From Oceanobacillus profundus (GTDB taxonomy: Bacteria > Bacillota > Bacilli > Bacillales > Amphibacillaceae): a stretch of DNA of 64,000 nucleotides. A model generated the notes under the pieces. The model was not told the DNA's origin. It saw only the letters and a program-made list of their open reading frames with translations, and made no database searches. Position numbers and translations under genes: made by a program. The stretch covers positions 1 through 64,000 of the forward strand of contig NZ_QWEH01000015.1 in NCBI RefSeq assembly GCF_003515705.1, written 5' to 3'. Positions 9,692-18,439 of this stretch are shown piece by piece (position 1 is the first letter of the stretch; the number at the start of each line of letters is the position of its first letter).

Positions 9692-9743
9692 GACGTAAAT
9701 TTATACTTATATCGGAATCCATAATTAAGAGAGGAGCAACACC

Positions 9744-11213
9744 ATGAGTAAGGAAGTTCGTGTGCGTTATGCGCCAAGTCCGACAGGCCATCTGCATATT
9801 GGGAATGCACGTACAGCTTTATTTAACTATTTATATGCAAAACATTTTAACGGAAAGTTTATTATTCGTACAGAGGATACGGATGAAAAACGGAATGTAG
9901 CGGGTGGAGAAGAGAGCCAGTTGAAGTTTTTAAAATGGCTTGGATTAGAATGGGATGAAGGTGCTGATATTGGTGGTGACTATGGTCCATACCGTCAAAC
10001 AGAGCGCTTAGATTTATATAATAAATATGTTAATGAACTACTGGAAAGAAACCTTGCCTATAAATGCTATATGTCAGAGGAAGAGCTTGAGGCTGAACGT
10101 GAGGAGCAACGTGAAAAAGGACAAGTACCTAAGTATTCTGGAGCCCACCGTAATTTAACGGAAGAGCAAATCGCGGCTTTCGAGGCGGAAGGTCGTAAGC
10201 CGAGTATCCGTGTTCGTGTTCCAGAGAACAAAACGTACATGTTCCAAGATATTGTTCGCGGCGAAATTACGTTTGAATCGAGTGATTTCGGTGACTGGGT
10301 TATTGTGAAGAAAAATGGTATCCCGACGTATAACTTTGCCGTAGCCATTGATGACCATCTGATGGAAATCACACATGTATTGCGTGGTGAGGAGCATATT
10401 TCCAACACACCGAAGCAAATGATGGTCTATGAAGCATTTGGCTGGGAAGCGCCAAAATATGGCCATATGACCCTGATTTTGAATGAGGAGCGTAAAAAGC
10501 TAAGCAAGCGTGATGAGCATATCCTTCAATTTATTGAGCAATATCGCAATCTAGGATACTTACCTGAAGCAATGTTTAATTTTATCAGCTTATTAGGCTG
10601 GTCTCCAGTTGGAGAGGAGGAGATCTTTTCTCAAGAAAAGCTAATTGAAATTTTTGATCCGGAACGTCTATCTACATCTGCAGCGATTTTTGACCAACAA
10701 AAACTGAAGTGGATGAACAACGAATACATCAAAGCGGCTGACATAGAAACGGTGATTGATCTAGCGATGCCGCATTTGATTGAATCTGGTAAATTACCGG
10801 AGGATATGGATGCAGATAAAAGAACGTGGGCAGAAAATGTGATTAGCTTATATCGTGAACAATTACGTTATGGTGCGGAGATTGTGGAACTAACGGAACT
10901 ATTCTTTAATGACGAGATTTCCTATGATGACGAAGCGATGGAGGTCTTAAAAGGGGAACAAGTACCAGAAGTATTGCAAGTTTTTACAGATAAGCTGATC
11001 CATTTAGATGAGTTTAATAAAGATACAATTAAGGCACAATTTAAAGCAACACAGAAGGAAACTGGTCACCGTGGAAAGAAACTATTTATGCCAATCCGGA
11101 TTGCGACAACTGGACAAATGCACGGTCCAGAGCTACCGTTTGCGATTGAGCTTTTAGGAAAGTCTGTTATTATCGCAAGGCTTGATAAAGTATTGAAGCA
11201 ATTAGGAGCGTAA
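9744..11213 (+). CDS. gltX: Glutamyl-tRNA synthetase
   Basis: A 489-residue class I aminoacyl-tRNA synthetase. The HIGH-type signature is HLHIGN at residues 16-21 and the KMSKS-type loop is KLSKR at 252-256. In Bacilli this enzyme is usually non-discriminating, charging both tRNA-Glu and tRNA-Gln, with the latter corrected by GatCAB. That is family knowledge and cannot be read from this sequence alone. The ATG follows GAGAGGAGC. The gene is flanked upstream by a repeat element and downstream by the cysE T-box, so it is probably transcribed from a promoter in the 9690-9730 stretch, which I could not define. Confidence 0.97.
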   Translation: MSKEVRVRYAPSPTGHLHIGNARTALFNYLYAKHFNGKFIIRTEDTDEKRNVAGGEESQLKFLKWLGLEWDEGADIGGDYGPYRQTERLDLYNKYVNELLERNLAYKCYMSEEELEAEREEQREKGQVPKYSGAHRNLTEEQIAAFEAEGRKPSIRVRVPENKTYMFQDIVRGEITFESSDFGDWVIVKKNGIPTYNFAVAIDDHLMEITHVLRGEEHISNTPKQMMVYEAFGWEAPKYGHMTLILNEERKKLSKRDEHILQFIEQYRNLGYLPEAMFNFISLLGWSPVGEEEIFSQEKLIEIFDPERLSTSAAIFDQQKLKWMNNEYIKAADIETVIDLAMPHLIESGKLPEDMDADKRTWAENVISLYREQLRYGAEIVELTELFFNDEISYDDEAMEVLKGEQVPEVLQVFTDKLIHLDEFNKDTIKAQFKATQKETGHRGKKLFMPIRIATTGQMHGPELPFAIELLGKSVIIARLDKVLKQLGA

Positions 11214-11256
11214 TGGTTCACATTTCGCCGATTGTATAATATAGTATTACTAAATA

Positions 11257-11510
11257 AGTGAACGTTGAAAAGGGAAAGTAAGAATCGATCTGCTTATTCA
11301 GAGAGAATCACCAAGGGCTGTGAGTGATTTTAAGCATCGTTTCTGAAGTGCCCCTTGGAGTCTGTTATGGAAAATGAGTAGTCTTTAGTACATGACAGCG
11401 ATACTCTCCCGTTACGAGAGCCAAAGTTGGAAGGATACGTCCTTCAAACAGAGTGGAACCGCGCTAATCTAGCGTCTCTGTGTATAAACTACACAGGGAC
11501 GCTTTTTATT
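11257..11510 (+). promoter_or_regulatory. T-box leader of cysE-cysS
   Basis: The leader carries the T-box core GAGTGGAACCGCG (11451-11463), the sequence that forms the antiterminator bulge and reads the tRNA acceptor end. A long Stem I region with an AGAGAG motif precedes it, and a terminator at 11471-11510 follows. A TATAAT at 11235-11240 may be the -10 element. The position between gltX and cysE, plus family knowledge, points to control by uncharged tRNA-Cys. I could not place the specifier codon with certainty. Confidence 0.9.
11471..11510 (+). terminator. T-box terminator hairpin
   Basis: The arms AGCGTCTCTGTGT and ACACAGGGACGCT, followed by TTTT, form the terminator conformation that competes with the T-box antiterminator just upstream. 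Confidence 0.92.
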
Positions 11511-11672
11511 TTGGCAAAAAGTAAGGTATAAACGTTCCTTTCTGCGTAAGGCGGGATAAGGCATTCACTCTGGAATTAGCCAAAATAAAAAAGATTTTAT
11601 GAAAGTAGAGAGCCCCATCTAAAAATCCCTTTTACGAAAGCCAATTTTACTAACTATAAAGGAGGAAGGCAC

Positions 11673-12338
11673 ATGGGAATTTTCAAAACAATGAAGGAAG
11701 ATATGGATGTTGTGTTTGAACAGGATCCTGCTGCACGTACGTATATCGAAGTGATGCTAACGTATTCGGGTCTTCATGCCGTATGGGCACATCGAATTGC
11801 GCATCGTTTTTTCAAAAGAAGGCTTTTCTTTATTGCACGCGTCATTTCTCAGGCTAGCCGCTTCTTTACAGGAATTGAGATTCACCCAGGAGCAAAGATT
11901 GGGCGACGTCTTTTTATCGACCATGGTATGGGAGTAGTTATTGGAGAGACGTGTGAGATTGGGGATAATGTTACCATTTTTCAAGGAGTAACGCTTGGCG
12001 GTACTGGTAAAGAAAGAGGGAAACGACATCCAACAGTGAAAGATAATGCACTCATTTCTACAGGGGCAAAAGTGCTTGGGGCAATAACAATCGGTGAAAG
12101 CTCGAAGGTCGGAGGCGGTTCTGTTGTGTTAAAGGATGTGCCTGATCATTCAACGGTAGTTGGTGTTCCTGGGAGAGTTGTAATCCAGAATGGGGAAAGA
12201 GTAAGAAGGGACCTTGATCATCATAAGATTCCTGATCCTGTAGCTGATCGTTGTGAACATATGCAGGTGCAGATTGATGAACTGAAGGCTGAAATTGCAA
12301 AATTGAAACAAGGGAGTGTAAAACAATATGTCGATTAA
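11673..12338 (+). CDS. cysE: Serine O-acetyltransferase
   Basis: A 221-residue enzyme that acetylates L-serine with acetyl-CoA, the first committed step of cysteine synthesis. An alpha-helical N-terminus (1-60) leads into a left-handed beta helix of hexapeptide repeats. The repeats contain [21 protein letters not shown] (catalytic His/Asp region) and [16 protein letters not shown] (CoA/serine site). The ATG follows AAAGGAGGAAGG. The 3' end overlaps cysS by 11 bases. Together with the T-box this forms a cysteine-responsive cysE-cysS unit that couples synthesis of the amino acid to its charging. Confidence 0.96.
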   Translation: MGIFKTMKEDMDVVFEQDPAARTYIEVMLTYSGLHAVWAHRIAHRFFKRRLFFIARVISQASRFFTGIEIHPGAKIGRRLFIDHGMGVVIGETCEIGDNVTIFQGVTLGGTGKERGKRHPTVKDNALISTGAKVLGAITIGESSKVGGGSVVLKDVPDHSTVVGVPGRVVIQNGERVRRDLDHHKIPDPVADRCEHMQVQIDELKAEIAKLKQGSVKQYVD

Positions 12339-13728
12339 GTTATATAATACATTATCGCGCAAGAAGGAAGATTTCACACCATTAGAAGAAGGAAAGGTTC
12401 GTATGTATGTATGCGGACCGACTGTATATAACTATATTCATATCGGTAATGCACGTCCGGCTATTGTTTTTGATACAGTAAGAAGGTATTTCGAATACAA
12501 AGGCTTTCAAGTTGACTATGTATTAAACTTTACCGATGTCGATGATAAAATAATTAAAACAGCAAATGAATTAGGGGAAGATGTTCCTGAGATAGCAAAT
12601 AAATTTATACAGGCTTATCTAGAGGATGTTGGAGCTTTAGGTGTGAAAGAGGCAACACATAATCCACGTGTTATGGAAACGATGGAGGATATCATTCGTT
12701 TTATTGATGTGCTCGTTCAGAAAGGGTATGCCTATGCAGCAGAAGGAGACGTCTATTTTAAACCGAGAGCGTTTGAAGGATATGGAAAATTATCCCATCA
12801 GTCAATTGATGAGCTTCGCTCTGGTGCGCGAATCCAAGTTGGAGAGAAAAAGAATGATCCGCTTGATTTTGCATTATGGAAAGAAGCAAAGTCTGGAGAA
12901 ATTGCTTGGGATTCACCGTGGGGGAAAGGCCGACCAGGCTGGCATATCGAATGCTCTGCAATGGCTAAGAAATACCTTGGAGATACGATTGACATTCATG
13001 CTGGTGGGCAGGATTTAACATTCCCGCATCACGAAAATGAAATTGCTCAGTCTGAAGCCATGACAGGTCATACATTTGCGAATTATTGGATGCATAATGG
13101 GTATATAAATATTAATAATGAAAAAATGTCGAAATCACTCGGAAATTTTGTTTTAACAAGAGATTTAATTGCAAAGCATAATCCGGAAGTGCTACGTTTC
13201 TTCATGCTAAGTGTGCATTATCGTAATCCGATTAATTTTACAGAGGAGCTTCTGGAAAGTGCTAAAAATAGCTATGACCGAATTAAAACGGCATACGAAA
13301 ACTTAGAGCATCGCAAACCGACGAGTATGAACCTTGTTGATAATACAGAGGAATGGTTAACGAAAATAGCGGAAATGAAACATCGCTTTGAGCTGGAAAT
13401 GGATGATGATTTCAATACAGCGAATGCAATTTCTGTCCTGTTTGATTTAGCAAAAGAAGCAAATGTCTATTTACAATCCAACCAAACATCAACAGAGGTA
13501 ATTGATACATTTCAGGAAGTGCTCAAGACTTTACTAAATGTACTTGGGATTACTCTTGATACAGCAGATGAACTGTTAGACGAAGCGATTGAAGCGTTAA
13601 TTGAAGAACGGAATGAAGCAAGGAAAAACCGTGATTTCGCTCGAGCAGATGAGATAAGAGATTTGTTAAAAGACAAAAATATCATATTGGAAGACACACC
13701 TCAAGGGGTTCGCTGGAAAAGAGGCTAA
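12328..13728 (+). CDS. cysS: Cysteinyl-tRNA synthetase
   Basis: A 466-residue class I synthetase. Visible motifs are the zinc ligand C29 in [12 protein letters not shown] at 38-41, WHIECSAM and [10 protein letters not shown] (further zinc ligands), and KMSKS in [11 protein letters not shown]. The length is typical of Bacillus CysRS. The start overlaps the end of cysE, and mrnC begins two bases after the stop, which indicates one transcript under the T-box. Confidence 0.97.
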   Translation: MSIKLYNTLSRKKEDFTPLEEGKVRMYVCGPTVYNYIHIGNARPAIVFDTVRRYFEYKGFQVDYVLNFTDVDDKIIKTANELGEDVPEIANKFIQAYLEDVGALGVKEATHNPRVMETMEDIIRFIDVLVQKGYAYAAEGDVYFKPRAFEGYGKLSHQSIDELRSGARIQVGEKKNDPLDFALWKEAKSGEIAWDSPWGKGRPGWHIECSAMAKKYLGDTIDIHAGGQDLTFPHHENEIAQSEAMTGHTFANYWMHNGYININNEKMSKSLGNFVLTRDLIAKHNPEVLRFFMLSVHYRNPINFTEELLESAKNSYDRIKTAYENLEHRKPTSMNLVDNTEEWLTKIAEMKHRFELEMDDDFNTANAISVLFDLAKEANVYLQSNQTSTEVIDTFQEVLKTLLNVLGITLDTADELLDEAIEALIEERNEARKNRDFARADEIRDLLKDKNIILEDTPQGVRWKRG

Positions 13729-13730
13729 TC

Positions 13731-14132
13731 ATGAAGTTGGATCCAAAGCAATTGAAAAGCCTAGCACTCGCGTATATGGGAGATGCTATATATGAAACCC
13801 ACGTCAGGGAGCATTTGCTTCAAAAAGGAACCGTAAAGCCGAACCAGCTACATCAAGAAGCGATTACTTTTGTTTCTGGAAAATCCCAAGCGGCTGTCAT
13901 TCTTAACTGGGCAGCCAAAGCGGATTTTTTAAATGAGGAAGAACGGGCTGTTGTAGGGAGAGGGAGAAATGCTAAGTCTGGTTCTATTCCGAAAAACACA
14001 AGTGTACAAACCTATCGTTATAGTACGGCATTTGAAGCATTAATCGGCTATCACTATTTATCTGGAAACGAAACACGTCTTAAGGAACTGTTAGAAAGTG
14101 CGATTGAATTTGTAGAAGAGAGGAGTGGATAA
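13731..14132 (+). CDS. mrnC: Mini-ribonuclease III
   Basis: A 133-residue ribonuclease III domain without a double-stranded RNA-binding domain, the Mini-III type that trims 23S rRNA precursor ends in B. subtilis. The catalytic region reads [12 protein letters not shown], with Asp18 as a metal ligand. The later [12 protein letters not shown] supplies the second acidic cluster. The start follows the cysS stop almost directly and the end is next to the rlmB start, so it belongs to the cysE-cysS transcript. Confidence 0.94.
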   Translation: MKLDPKQLKSLALAYMGDAIYETHVREHLLQKGTVKPNQLHQEAITFVSGKSQAAVILNWAAKADFLNEEERAVVGRGRNAKSGSIPKNTSVQTYRYSTAFEALIGYHYLSGNETRLKELLESAIEFVEERSG

Positions 14133-14133
14133 C

Positions 14134-14880
14134 ATGGATCAAGAGTTAATAATTGGAAAAAATCCAGTAATGGAAGCATTAAAATCCGGCCGTTCTGTTA
14201 ATAAAGTGGTTATATCGGAGCAATTGAATCCGAATGTGCAAAAGAAATTGCAACAAATGGCGAGAGAAGCTGGAACGATTGTACAAAAAGTGCCGAAATC
14301 AAAGCTTGAACAACTTGATTCCGGTAATCACCAAGGTGTGATTGCTTATGTTGCGTCCTATCAATATGCAACACTTGAAGATTTATTTCAGCGGGCAGAA
14401 GAAAGAAATGAAGACCCCTTCTTCATCATTTTGGATGAATTGGAGGATCCACATAATCTAGGATCTATCTTGCGGACTGCGGATGCAACAGGGGCGCATG
14501 GAGTCATCATTCCGAAGCGGCGCTCGGTAGGTTTAACCGCAACTGTTGCGAAAACAGCTGCAGGAGCGATGGAGCATATTCCAGTAGCGCGGGTGACGAA
14601 TATCGCCAATACAATTGATGAATTAAAAGAAAGACAGGTATGGGTTGTCGGTACAGAAGCAGAAGCAACGGAGGACTATCGCAAGTTGGACGGGGCATTG
14701 CCAATCGCTCTCGTAATTGGCAATGAAGGAAAGGGTATTAGTCGTCTTGTTCGGAAGAAGTGTGATTGGACAGTAAGCTTACCAATGAAGGGAGCAGTAT
14801 CTTCCTTGAACGCCTCAGTTGCCTGTAGTTTGCTTCTCTATGAGGTATATCGTAAAAGATACCCATTGGGTGATGTATAG
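14134..14880 (+). CDS. rlmB: TrmH-family RNA 2'-O-methyltransferase (RlmB/YacO)
   Basis: A 248-residue SPOUT methyltransferase using S-adenosylmethionine, by family the 23S rRNA Gm methylase RlmB. An N-terminal L30e-like substrate domain covers about 1-75. The C-terminal SPOUT knot has NLGSILRTADATGAHG, VIGNEGKGISRLV and SLNASVACSLLLYE. The ATG at 14134 is preferred over the in-frame GTG at 14125 because AGGAG at 14121 is correctly spaced for it. The exact target nucleotide cannot be read from the sequence. Confidence 0.93.
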   Translation: MDQELIIGKNPVMEALKSGRSVNKVVISEQLNPNVQKKLQQMAREAGTIVQKVPKSKLEQLDSGNHQGVIAYVASYQYATLEDLFQRAEERNEDPFFIILDELEDPHNLGSILRTADATGAHGVIIPKRRSVGLTATVAKTAAGAMEHIPVARVTNIANTIDELKERQVWVVGTEAEATEDYRKLDGALPIALVIGNEGKGISRLVRKKCDWTVSLPMKGAVSSLNASVACSLLLYEVYRKRYPLGDV

Positions 14881-15390
14881 ATGGTCGTTCTTATTGTAGA
14901 TGGCTATAATATTATTGGAGCATGGGAAGAGCTGCAACAACTAAAGGAAAAAGAAATTGGACAAGCTCGTGACCGTCTGGTTGAATGGATGGCTGAATAC
15001 CAAGCGTATTCCGGCCATCGTGTCATTATCGTATTCGATGCGTACTATGTTAAAGGGATTTCAAGTAAATTAAAGCAATATAAAGTTGAAGTAATTTATA
15101 CAAAGGAAAAGGAAACAGCTGATGAATGTATCGAAAAGCTTGTGAAAGAAGTAAAAAATGTGAAGACACAAGTATATGTAGCTACATCTGATTATGCAGA
15201 GCAGCGTACGATTTTCGGACAAGGAGCTCTTCGTAAGTCTGCTCGTGAACTATTTATTGAAATGCAGGACATTGAAAAGGAAATTGAAGTTAGCATTGAA
15301 CTGCATAAAAAAATGCAACCACAATCTAAAATTAAGTTGGACGAAGAAATCCTTCAGAAATTTGAAAAGATGAGAAGGGGAGAAATATAG
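14881..15390 (+). CDS. rae1: NYN-domain endoribonuclease (Rae1/YacP)
   Basis: A 169-residue NYN (PIN-like) nuclease matching B. subtilis YacP/Rae1, which enters the ribosomal A site and cuts mRNA during translation. The N-terminus VVLIVDGYNIIGAWEEL carries the acidic and Asn active-site residues. VIIVFDAYYVKG and ETADECIEKLV supply further acidic positions. The ATG abuts the rlmB stop with no gap, so translation is probably coupled. It is the last gene of the cysE cluster; a repeat element follows eight bases later. Confidence 0.92.
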   Translation: MVVLIVDGYNIIGAWEELQQLKEKEIGQARDRLVEWMAEYQAYSGHRVIIVFDAYYVKGISSKLKQYKVEVIYTKEKETADECIEKLVKEVKNVKTQVYVATSDYAEQRTIFGQGALRKSARELFIEMQDIEKEIEVSIELHKKMQPQSKIKLDEEILQKFEKMRRGEI

Positions 15391-15398
15391 CATAAAAA

Positions 15399-15493
15399 TA
15401 GTGTTCAAAAAGGGGGATGAAAAGACATGTCGGAAATTAGTCGAATGCCCTATTTCTCGGGGTGTTATTTTCGCCGGACTTTTTGAACAACTA
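15399..15493 (+). repeat. GTTCAAAA-ended repeat element, copy 2 (95 bp, short form)
   Basis: The left end TAGTGTTCAAAAAGGGGGAT and right end CGCCGGACTTTTTGAACAAC form near-perfect terminal inverted repeats around TAGT(T)GTTCAAAAAG. The interior is much shorter than in the copies at 9528 and 16916 and shares mainly the ends with them. It lies between rae1 and the sigH promoter, in the same orientation as the other copies. Confidence 0.72.
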
Positions 15494-15552
15494 AAAAGTT
15501 TGATTTTTGCGCTATTTCGACATATTTTGCATGTAAACGCTTCTTATTCATG

Positions 15553-15582
15553 TTGACGGTTCTGAAACGAGTACTGTATACT
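15553..15582 (+). promoter_or_regulatory. sigH promoter
   Basis: TTGACG at 15553-15558 and TATACT at 15577-15582, 18 bp apart, fit a SigA promoter about 40 bases before the sigH start. In B. subtilis sigH is transcribed by SigA RNA polymerase and repressed by AbrB. The AT-rich flank is compatible with that, but no AbrB site can be called from sequence. Confidence 0.75.
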
Positions 15583-15623
15583 ATGTCCTAAGTGACAACC
15601 GAGATAGTCAGGGGGCAATCTTA

Positions 15624-16271
15624 ATGAGCGTCGAGCAAATAGTAAAAGACAATCGAAGTATTAGTAAGCTTGAAGATGACGATTTGCTGCAACTTGTTCG
15701 TCGAGGCGACAGTCGAGCGCTGGACATATTAATTAACAGGTACATTAATTTTGTCCGAGCAAAAGCACGAACGTATTTTTTAATTGGCGCAGATAAAGAG
15801 GACATCATTCAAGAAGGAATGATCGGATTATATAAAGCAATTCGCGATTATAATGGGGACAAGCTATCTTCATTTAAAGCATTTGCTGAGCTCTGTGTGA
15901 CGCGTCAGATTATCACTGCAATTAAAACAGCGACAAGACAGAAGCATATTCCACTTAACTCCTATGTTTCCCTCGATAAGCCAATCTATGATGAAGAATC
16001 AGATCGCACATTGTTGGATGTAATTGCAGGATCGAAAGAGATTGATCCTCAAGAGCTTCTCATTAACAGAGAAAATTTCGGAGATATGGAAATGAAATTA
16101 TCCGAATTATTAAGCGAGTTGGAAAGACAAGTGCTCCATTTGTATTTGGACGGAAGGTCATACCAGGAAATATCGATTGAATTGAAACGACATGTCAAAT
16201 CGATTGATAATGCTTTGCAACGTGTAAAACGAAAGCTCGAACAACTGATGGATGTGACTGAAACACCATAA
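15624..16271 (+). CDS. sigH: RNA polymerase sigma-H factor
   Basis: A 215-residue sigma-70 family factor that directs early-sporulation and competence-associated transcription in Bacilli. Region 2 spans about 20-95, with DKEDIIQEGMIGLYKAIRDYN as core binding/-10 recognition and SSFKAFAELCVTRQIITAI after it. Region 4 is at about 160-205, with SYQEISIELKRHVKSIDNAL as helix-turn-helix. The ATG follows CAGGGGGCAAT. It lies between rae1 and rpmG-secE-nusG, the usual Bacillus place, and suggests a sporulating lineage. Confidence 0.96.
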   Translation: MSVEQIVKDNRSISKLEDDDLLQLVRRGDSRALDILINRYINFVRAKARTYFLIGADKEDIIQEGMIGLYKAIRDYNGDKLSSFKAFAELCVTRQIITAIKTATRQKHIPLNSYVSLDKPIYDEESDRTLLDVIAGSKEIDPQELLINRENFGDMEMKLSELLSELERQVLHLYLDGRSYQEISIELKRHVKSIDNALQRVKRKLEQLMDVTETP

Positions 16272-16368
16272 ATAATCAAGATTTAGATTGGGAGAATAAC
16301 AGAAAGCTAACCTTCACCGTTTTTGTTTAAAACATTTGATATTATTTGGCTCGCGGGTTGTTGAGACG

Positions 16369-16398
16369 TTGACACGTTATGGCAAAACGTGCTAAATT
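16369..16398 (+). promoter_or_regulatory. Promoter before rpmG-secE
   Basis: TTGACA at 16369-16374, an 18-bp spacer, and TAAATT at 16393-16398 with TGC directly before it (extended -10). It lies 40 bases before rpmG, which it should serve together with secE. Confidence 0.7.
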
Positions 16399-16437
16399 AG
16401 AACAAAAGGAAAATACCCTATGTGTGGGGTGAAATAG

Positions 16438-16587
16438 ATGAGTAATAAAATCACGTTAGCGTGTGCAATTTGTTCAAGCAGAAATTATTCAACGAATAAG
16501 AATGTATCCACAAAGGCTACGAGATTAGAAGTACGTAAATATTGCAAAACATGTGGGCAACATACATTGCATCGTGAAACAAAGTAA
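16438..16587 (+). CDS. rpmG: 50S ribosomal protein L33, zinc-ribbon form
   Basis: A 49-residue L33, [12 protein letters not shown]...HRETK, with two CxxC pairs (C9/C12 and C36/C39), so it is the zinc-binding form. Position, length and sequence match the L33 gene upstream of secE in Bacillus (rpmGB type). The ATG at 16438 follows GTGGGGTG. It shares a transcript with secE, which begins 37 bases after the stop. Confidence 0.94.
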   Translation: MSNKITLACAICSSRNYSTNKNVSTKATRLEVRKYCKTCGQHTLHRETK

Positions 16588-16624
16588 GTGCGCATTTTAA
16601 GCGGAGTTTTTGGGGGGTACAAGC

Positions 16625-16792
16625 ATGTTCAGATTCTTTAAAGATGTATCTAGAGAAATGAAAAAAGTTAGCTGGCCAAAAGGTAAAGAGCTGACCAATT
16701 ATACCATTATCGTTATTTCAACCGTAGTATTTGTAGCACTATTCTTTTTTATTGTTGATTTAGGTATTTCTCAAGTTTTAAACTTATTTTGA
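16625..16792 (+). CDS. secE: Preprotein translocase subunit SecE
   Basis: A 55-residue single-span SecE, the clamp of the SecYEG channel. A cytoplasmic amphipathic helix (FRFFKDVSREMKKVSWP) precedes one transmembrane helix (about residues 28-50). The ATG at 16625 is chosen over an in-frame TTG at 16610, because GGGGGG lies just before it and the N-terminus fits the family. SecY, its partner, is encoded at 44372. Confidence 0.95.
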   Translation: MFRFFKDVSREMKKVSWPKGKELTNYTIIVISTVVFVALFFFIVDLGISQVLNLF

Positions 16793-16818
16793 ATAAATGT
16801 GTTTAATTATGCTATAAT
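16789..16818 (+). promoter_or_regulatory. Promoter at the secE end, upstream of nusG
   Basis: TTGAAT (16789-16794, overlapping the secE stop), an 18-bp spacer and TATAAT (16813-16818) with an extended TGC. Initiation near 16825 would meet a terminator hairpin ending at 16866, giving a roughly 40-nt RNA unless read through. The next gene is nusG. Confidence 0.7.
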
Positions 16819-16838
16819 GAAAAATAATATACCCTTTT

Positions 16839-16866
16839 AAAAACCCGGTCAAAGCGGGTTTTTTAA
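16839..16866 (+). terminator. Terminator/attenuator before nusG
   Basis: The arms AAAACCCG (16839-16846) and CGGGTTTT (16855-16862) with a T-run form an intrinsic terminator. It ends rpmG-secE transcripts and also lies just after the 16789 promoter, so it could act as an attenuator for nusG. Confidence 0.88.
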
Positions 16867-16915
16867 ATTGGAGAAAATGGTAGACGATTCGTGATTGAAT
16901 GATAAATCAAGCTGC

Positions 16916-17185
16916 TATAAAGTGTGTGTTCAAAAGAGGATAAAAAGGACCGAGAAGTTCGAGGTGTTGTAGCTCCTGATAGCGGAACGTATGGGTTTAA
17001 TACGTGAGCAGACGTTCTTGCACGCGGGAAAAGTGTTTTTCTTTTGCAAGGAATGGAAAACCAAGCCAACGAGCTTCCGCAGGATGTGGTGACTTCGATG
17101 TTCGACACAGGACGTGTCGGTATTTAATCGAAGGTCTACTGTTCTCGATGTGTCATTTTTACCGGACTTTTTGAACAGCCTTATA
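16916..17185 (+). repeat. GTTCAAAA-ended repeat element, copy 3 (270 bp, long form)
   Basis: The ends TATAAAGTGTGTGTTCAAAA and TTTTTGAACAGCCTTATA match copy 1 almost base for base. The interior carries the same conserved blocks plus about 100 extra bases that fold on themselves. Examples are CTTCGAT...ATCGAAG arms around CGACACAGGACGTGTCG, and CTTGCA...TGCAAG arms. It lies between the nusG attenuator and the nusG ribosome binding site, so it is probably transcribed as part of the nusG leader. Confidence 0.8.
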
Positions 17186-17205
17186 AGGGAGGGAGCCCTG
17201 TATAA

Positions 17206-17742
17206 ATGGAGAAAAATTGGTATGTTGTTCATACGTATTCCGGTTATGAAAATAAAGTAAAGATGAACTTGGAGAAACGTGTAGAAACAATGGGAATGGA
17301 AGATAAAATCTTCCGTGTAATCGTTCCAGAAGACGAGGAAACAGAAATTAAAAACGGTAAAAAGAAAGTCATGAAAAAGAAATCATTCCCTGGTTATGTA
17401 TTAACAGAAATGATTATGACAGACGATTCCTGGTATGTTGTAAGAAACACGCCTGGCGTAACTGGTTTTGTTGGATCTAGCGGGCACGGTGCAAAACCGA
17501 CACCATTACTTCCAGATGAAATTGATGTTGTTTTAAAGCGTATGGGTGTATCAGAACCGACCGTACAGGTTGATTTTGAAATCAAAGAAAATGTACGAGT
17601 TGCTGACGGCCCATTCACTGATTTCACAGGATCAATTGAGCACATTGATATGGACAAGCAAAAACTAAAAGTTCATGTTAATATGTTTGGTAGAGAAACC
17701 CCAGTTGAATTGGATTTCTCGCAGGTTGAAAAGCTGTCTTAA
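17206..17742 (+). CDS. nusG: Transcription elongation/termination factor NusG
   Basis: A 178-residue NusG. The NGN domain (1-115) starts NWYVVHTYSGYENKVK and binds RNA polymerase. The KOW domain (about 125-178) contains NVRVADGPFTDFTGSIEHID. In B. subtilis NusG promotes sequence-specific pausing. The ATG follows AAGGGAGGGAGC directly after the repeat element. It precedes the rplK promoter, the conserved nusG-rplK-rplA order. Confidence 0.97.
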   Translation: MEKNWYVVHTYSGYENKVKMNLEKRVETMGMEDKIFRVIVPEDEETEIKNGKKKVMKKKSFPGYVLTEMIMTDDSWYVVRNTPGVTGFVGSSGHGAKPTPLLPDEIDVVLKRMGVSEPTVQVDFEIKENVRVADGPFTDFTGSIEHIDMDKQKLKVHVNMFGRETPVELDFSQVEKLS

Positions 17743-17774
17743 AATGAACTTCTAAAAAAAGAGACAATAAAACC

Positions 17775-17803
17775 TTGCATTATTTAGCATTTCATGCTAA
17801 AAT
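17775..17803 (+). promoter_or_regulatory. rplK promoter
   Basis: TTGCAT (17775-17780), a 17-bp spacer and an extended -10 TGCTAAAAT (TAAAAT at 17798-17803). It starts the L11-L1 unit with a leader of about 100 nt. Confidence 0.75.
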
Positions 17804-17845
17804 TTTTTTGTTATTTATGCCCTGGATAGGGCGTTGATAAATGGA

Positions 17846-17887
17846 GTGGGAGGGTATACCAATACAATCATAGGACCCTATTACCAC
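17846..17887 (+). promoter_or_regulatory. Leader element before rplK (possible L1-binding site)
   Basis: GTGGGAGG at 17846-17853 can pair with ACCAC at 17883-17887, bracketing a conserved-looking stretch with TATACCAATACAATCATAGG. A similar GTGGGAGG...ACCAC element precedes rplA at 18539. Ribosomal protein L1 is known to bind the L11-L1 mRNA leader in other bacteria and archaea. Assignment to L1 here is inference from position and the shared motif. Confidence 0.55.
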
Positions 17888-17914
17888 ATCACGGACTTTA
17901 AGGAGGTGTGTCTC

Positions 17915-18340
17915 GTGGCTAAAAAAGTAATCAAGTTAGTGAAATTGCAAATCCCAGCTGGTAAAGCAAACCCAGCACCGCCAGTAGGACCGGCACTAGG
18001 TCAAGCAGGTGTTAATATCATGGGATTCTGTAAAGAATTCAATGCTCGTACACAAGATCAAGCGGGTTTAATTATTCCTGTTGAAATTACGGTATTTGAA
18101 GACCGTTCATTTACATTTATTACAAAGACTCCACCAGCAGCTGTTCTTTTGAAAAAAGCAGCAGGTCTTGAATCTGGTTCTGGTGAGCCTAACAAGAACA
18201 AGGTCGCTACATTGAAACGCGATCAAGTAAAAGAAATTGCGGAATCTAAAATGCCTGATTTAAACGCAGCTGATGTTGAAGCGGCAATGCGTATGGTTGA
18301 AGGTACTGCACGAAGCATGGGAATTGTTATCGAAGATTAA
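17915..18340 (+). CDS. rplK: 50S ribosomal protein L11
   Basis: A 141-residue L11 at the GTPase-associated centre, needed for RelA/Rel activation and the thiopeptide site. The start is GTG at 17915 (product [12 protein letters not shown]...), with AAGGAGGTG correctly spaced. An in-frame start 81 bases upstream would add a non-conserved tail translated from the leader element. Proline-rich [17 protein letters not shown], the antibiotic-binding region, is intact. It is co-transcribed with or followed by rplA. Confidence 0.97.
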   Translation: MAKKVIKLVKLQIPAGKANPAPPVGPALGQAGVNIMGFCKEFNARTQDQAGLIIPVEITVFEDRSFTFITKTPPAAVLLKKAAGLESGSGEPNKNKVATLKRDQVKEIAESKMPDLNAADVEAAMRMVEGTARSMGIVIED

Positions 18341-18439
18341 TTTTTGCAAATAGGAAAGTGTAAAACTTTGCTATTTGTACAAGTGCAACTAAGGCATTTG
18401 CCTAACGCTTGGCGATTGCTGAGTTTTCTAATACGGTAT

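Noticed and set aside
9517-9810. Minus-strand frame spanning repeat copy 1 into gltX
   Set aside because: A similar peptide appears on the minus strand at 16930-17232 because both contain the same repeat. The frame is not preserved outside it and runs antisense into gltX, so I treat it as repeat sequence and not a gene.
17834-17914. N-terminal extension of rplK
   Set aside because: In frame but it would translate the leader element; the GTG at 17915 has AAGGAGGTG and the family N-terminus.
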